Assembly (NCBI GenBank): GCA_900129595.1
Contig: FQWG01000003.1
Location: 310,001-374,000, forward strand
Source: Flavobacterium frigidimaris
GTDB lineage: Bacteria > Bacteroidota > Bacteroidia > Flavobacteriales > Flavobacteriaceae
DNA length: 64,000 nt
Reading direction: 5' to 3'
Made by a program: the position numbers and the translations under genes
In this document: positions 63,491-64,000 of the stretch, piece after piece
How the letters are laid out: every line of letters starts with the position of its first letter
How positions within the stretch are numbered: the first letter of the stretch is position 1
The notes under the pieces: generated by a model
The model's database searches: none
What the model was told of the DNA's origin: nothing
The model's input: the letters and a program-made list of their open reading frames with translations, nothing else

Positions 63491-64000
63491 ATGAAAGAAT
63501 TAAGCTATTTAAACAAATATTTCATCAAATATAAATATAGTTTCTCTTTAGGAATTTTAATCACTATAATCGCACAAATATTCTCTTTATTCACTCCTAA
63601 GCTAATTAGCAAGTCCTTAAATGCTATCGAAAAGTTTGATAAGCTCCCACAATCGGAACAAACATCGCAAGCAGTTATCGACACCTACAGAGACGGATTA
63701 ATCCATAACGTATTGCTAATCATAGCCACTACGATCGTTGCAGGATTCCTGACTTTCTTAATGCGACAGACTTTAATCGTAATGTCGCGTCATATTGAGT
63801 TTGATTTAAAAAATGAAGTATTCAGACAATACGAGAACCTTTCGCAGAATTTTTATAAGCAAAATCGTACCGGAGATTTAATGAACCGTATTAGCGAAGA
63901 CGTGTCAAAAGTACGTATGTATGTTGGTCCGGCCGTGATGTACACCATCAATACCTTTATACGTTTTGCCATTGTCATTATATATATGTACAATGTTTCG
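63491..64000 (+). CDS. ABC exporter, N-terminal transmembrane part (3' end outside window)
   Basis: An ATG at 63491 opens a frame that runs to the end of the window, giving 170 residues. The first membrane helix is YSFSLGILITIIAQIFSLF and the second VLLIIATTIVAGFLTFLM. The block FDLKNEVFRQYENLSQNFYKQNRTGDLMNRISEDVSKVRMY is the characteristic coupling-helix region of type I ABC exporters such as MsbA. The ATPase domain lies beyond the window. The substrate is unknown. Confidence 0.9.
   Translation, partial: MKELSYLNKYFIKYKYSFSLGILITIIAQIFSLFTPKLISKSLNAIEKFDKLPQSEQTSQAVIDTYRDGLIHNVLLIIATTIVAGFLTFLMRQTLIVMSRHIEFDLKNEVFRQYENLSQNFYKQNRTGDLMNRISEDVSKVRMYVGPAVMYTINTFIRFAIVIIYMYNVS

Overview
This 64 kb window is a chromosomal segment of a low-GC member of the Bacteroidota, almost certainly a Flavobacterium or a close relative. 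The reasons are the fused secDF, the single-domain-rich Flavobacterium families (DUF6515, DUF5723, DUF4129/DUF4350, the long NusB), promoters of the Bacteroidota type (TAnnTTTG at -7) sitting very close to start codons, weak ribosome binding sites, and many A+T-rich palindromic intergenic repeats. No rRNA, tRNA, insertion sequence, prophage or CRISPR array was seen. Most of the window is core genome.

Layout. 1-4.9 kb (+): the end of a PLP aminotransferase, folE, a four-helix-bundle (S23/IVP) gene bounded by inverted repeats, cysS, yidD and lgt. 5.3-25.6 kb (almost all -): secDF, mdh, gyrB, an M16 double-domain protease, two asparagine synthetase paralogues of which one has lost its glutaminase residues, a Gre-like protein with a small membrane protein, an outer-membrane beta-barrel protein, a PhzF-type protein and a 1004-residue TPR protein. 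25.9-29.6 kb: ftsE (+), then a TRIC-like membrane protein, a PH-domain membrane protein, a secreted CsgG/LpoB-like protein and an RDD protein (-). 29.6-36.7 kb (+): a SpoIIM-like protein, two membrane proteins including DUF4129, DUF4350, MoxR ATPase, a secreted unknown and DUF58. With the divergent RDD gene this is a conserved Bacteroidota envelope cluster.

36.8-48.8 kb (+): an alkaline-phosphatase-superfamily enzyme, DUF2167, a SpoU-type RNA methyltransferase, a bifunctional RelA/SpoT enzyme, a Fur-family regulator, purA, nudK, a membrane-anchored unknown, an L,D-transpeptidase lipoprotein, and a TetR regulator followed by a Tet(X)-like flavin monooxygenase. 48.9-53.9 kb (-): guaB, a large nested palindrome, a DUF5723 outer-membrane protein with its lipoprotein partner, and HMG-CoA lyase. 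54.2-64 kb: a SatD/DUF3307 pair preceded by a 28-bp-period operator-like array (+), pyrD (-), DUF6515, a formylglycine-generating-enzyme-like protein, pepT (+), yajC, nusB and a leucine-dehydrogenase-type enzyme (-), and the start of an ABC exporter (+).

The most interesting items are: the SatD-DUF3307 pair, where a cyclase/GGDEF-like motif order is fused to a DNA-binding helix-turn-helix and coupled to a membrane protein with four i/i+4 His/Asp pairs, behind three phased GTAATA-N8-TATTAC sites; the asparagine synthetase paralogue lacking Cys1, Arg49 and Asn74; the TetR/Tet(X)-like pair with a visible operator; the IVP gene inside 30-bp inverted repeats; and palindromic repeats nested inside one another.
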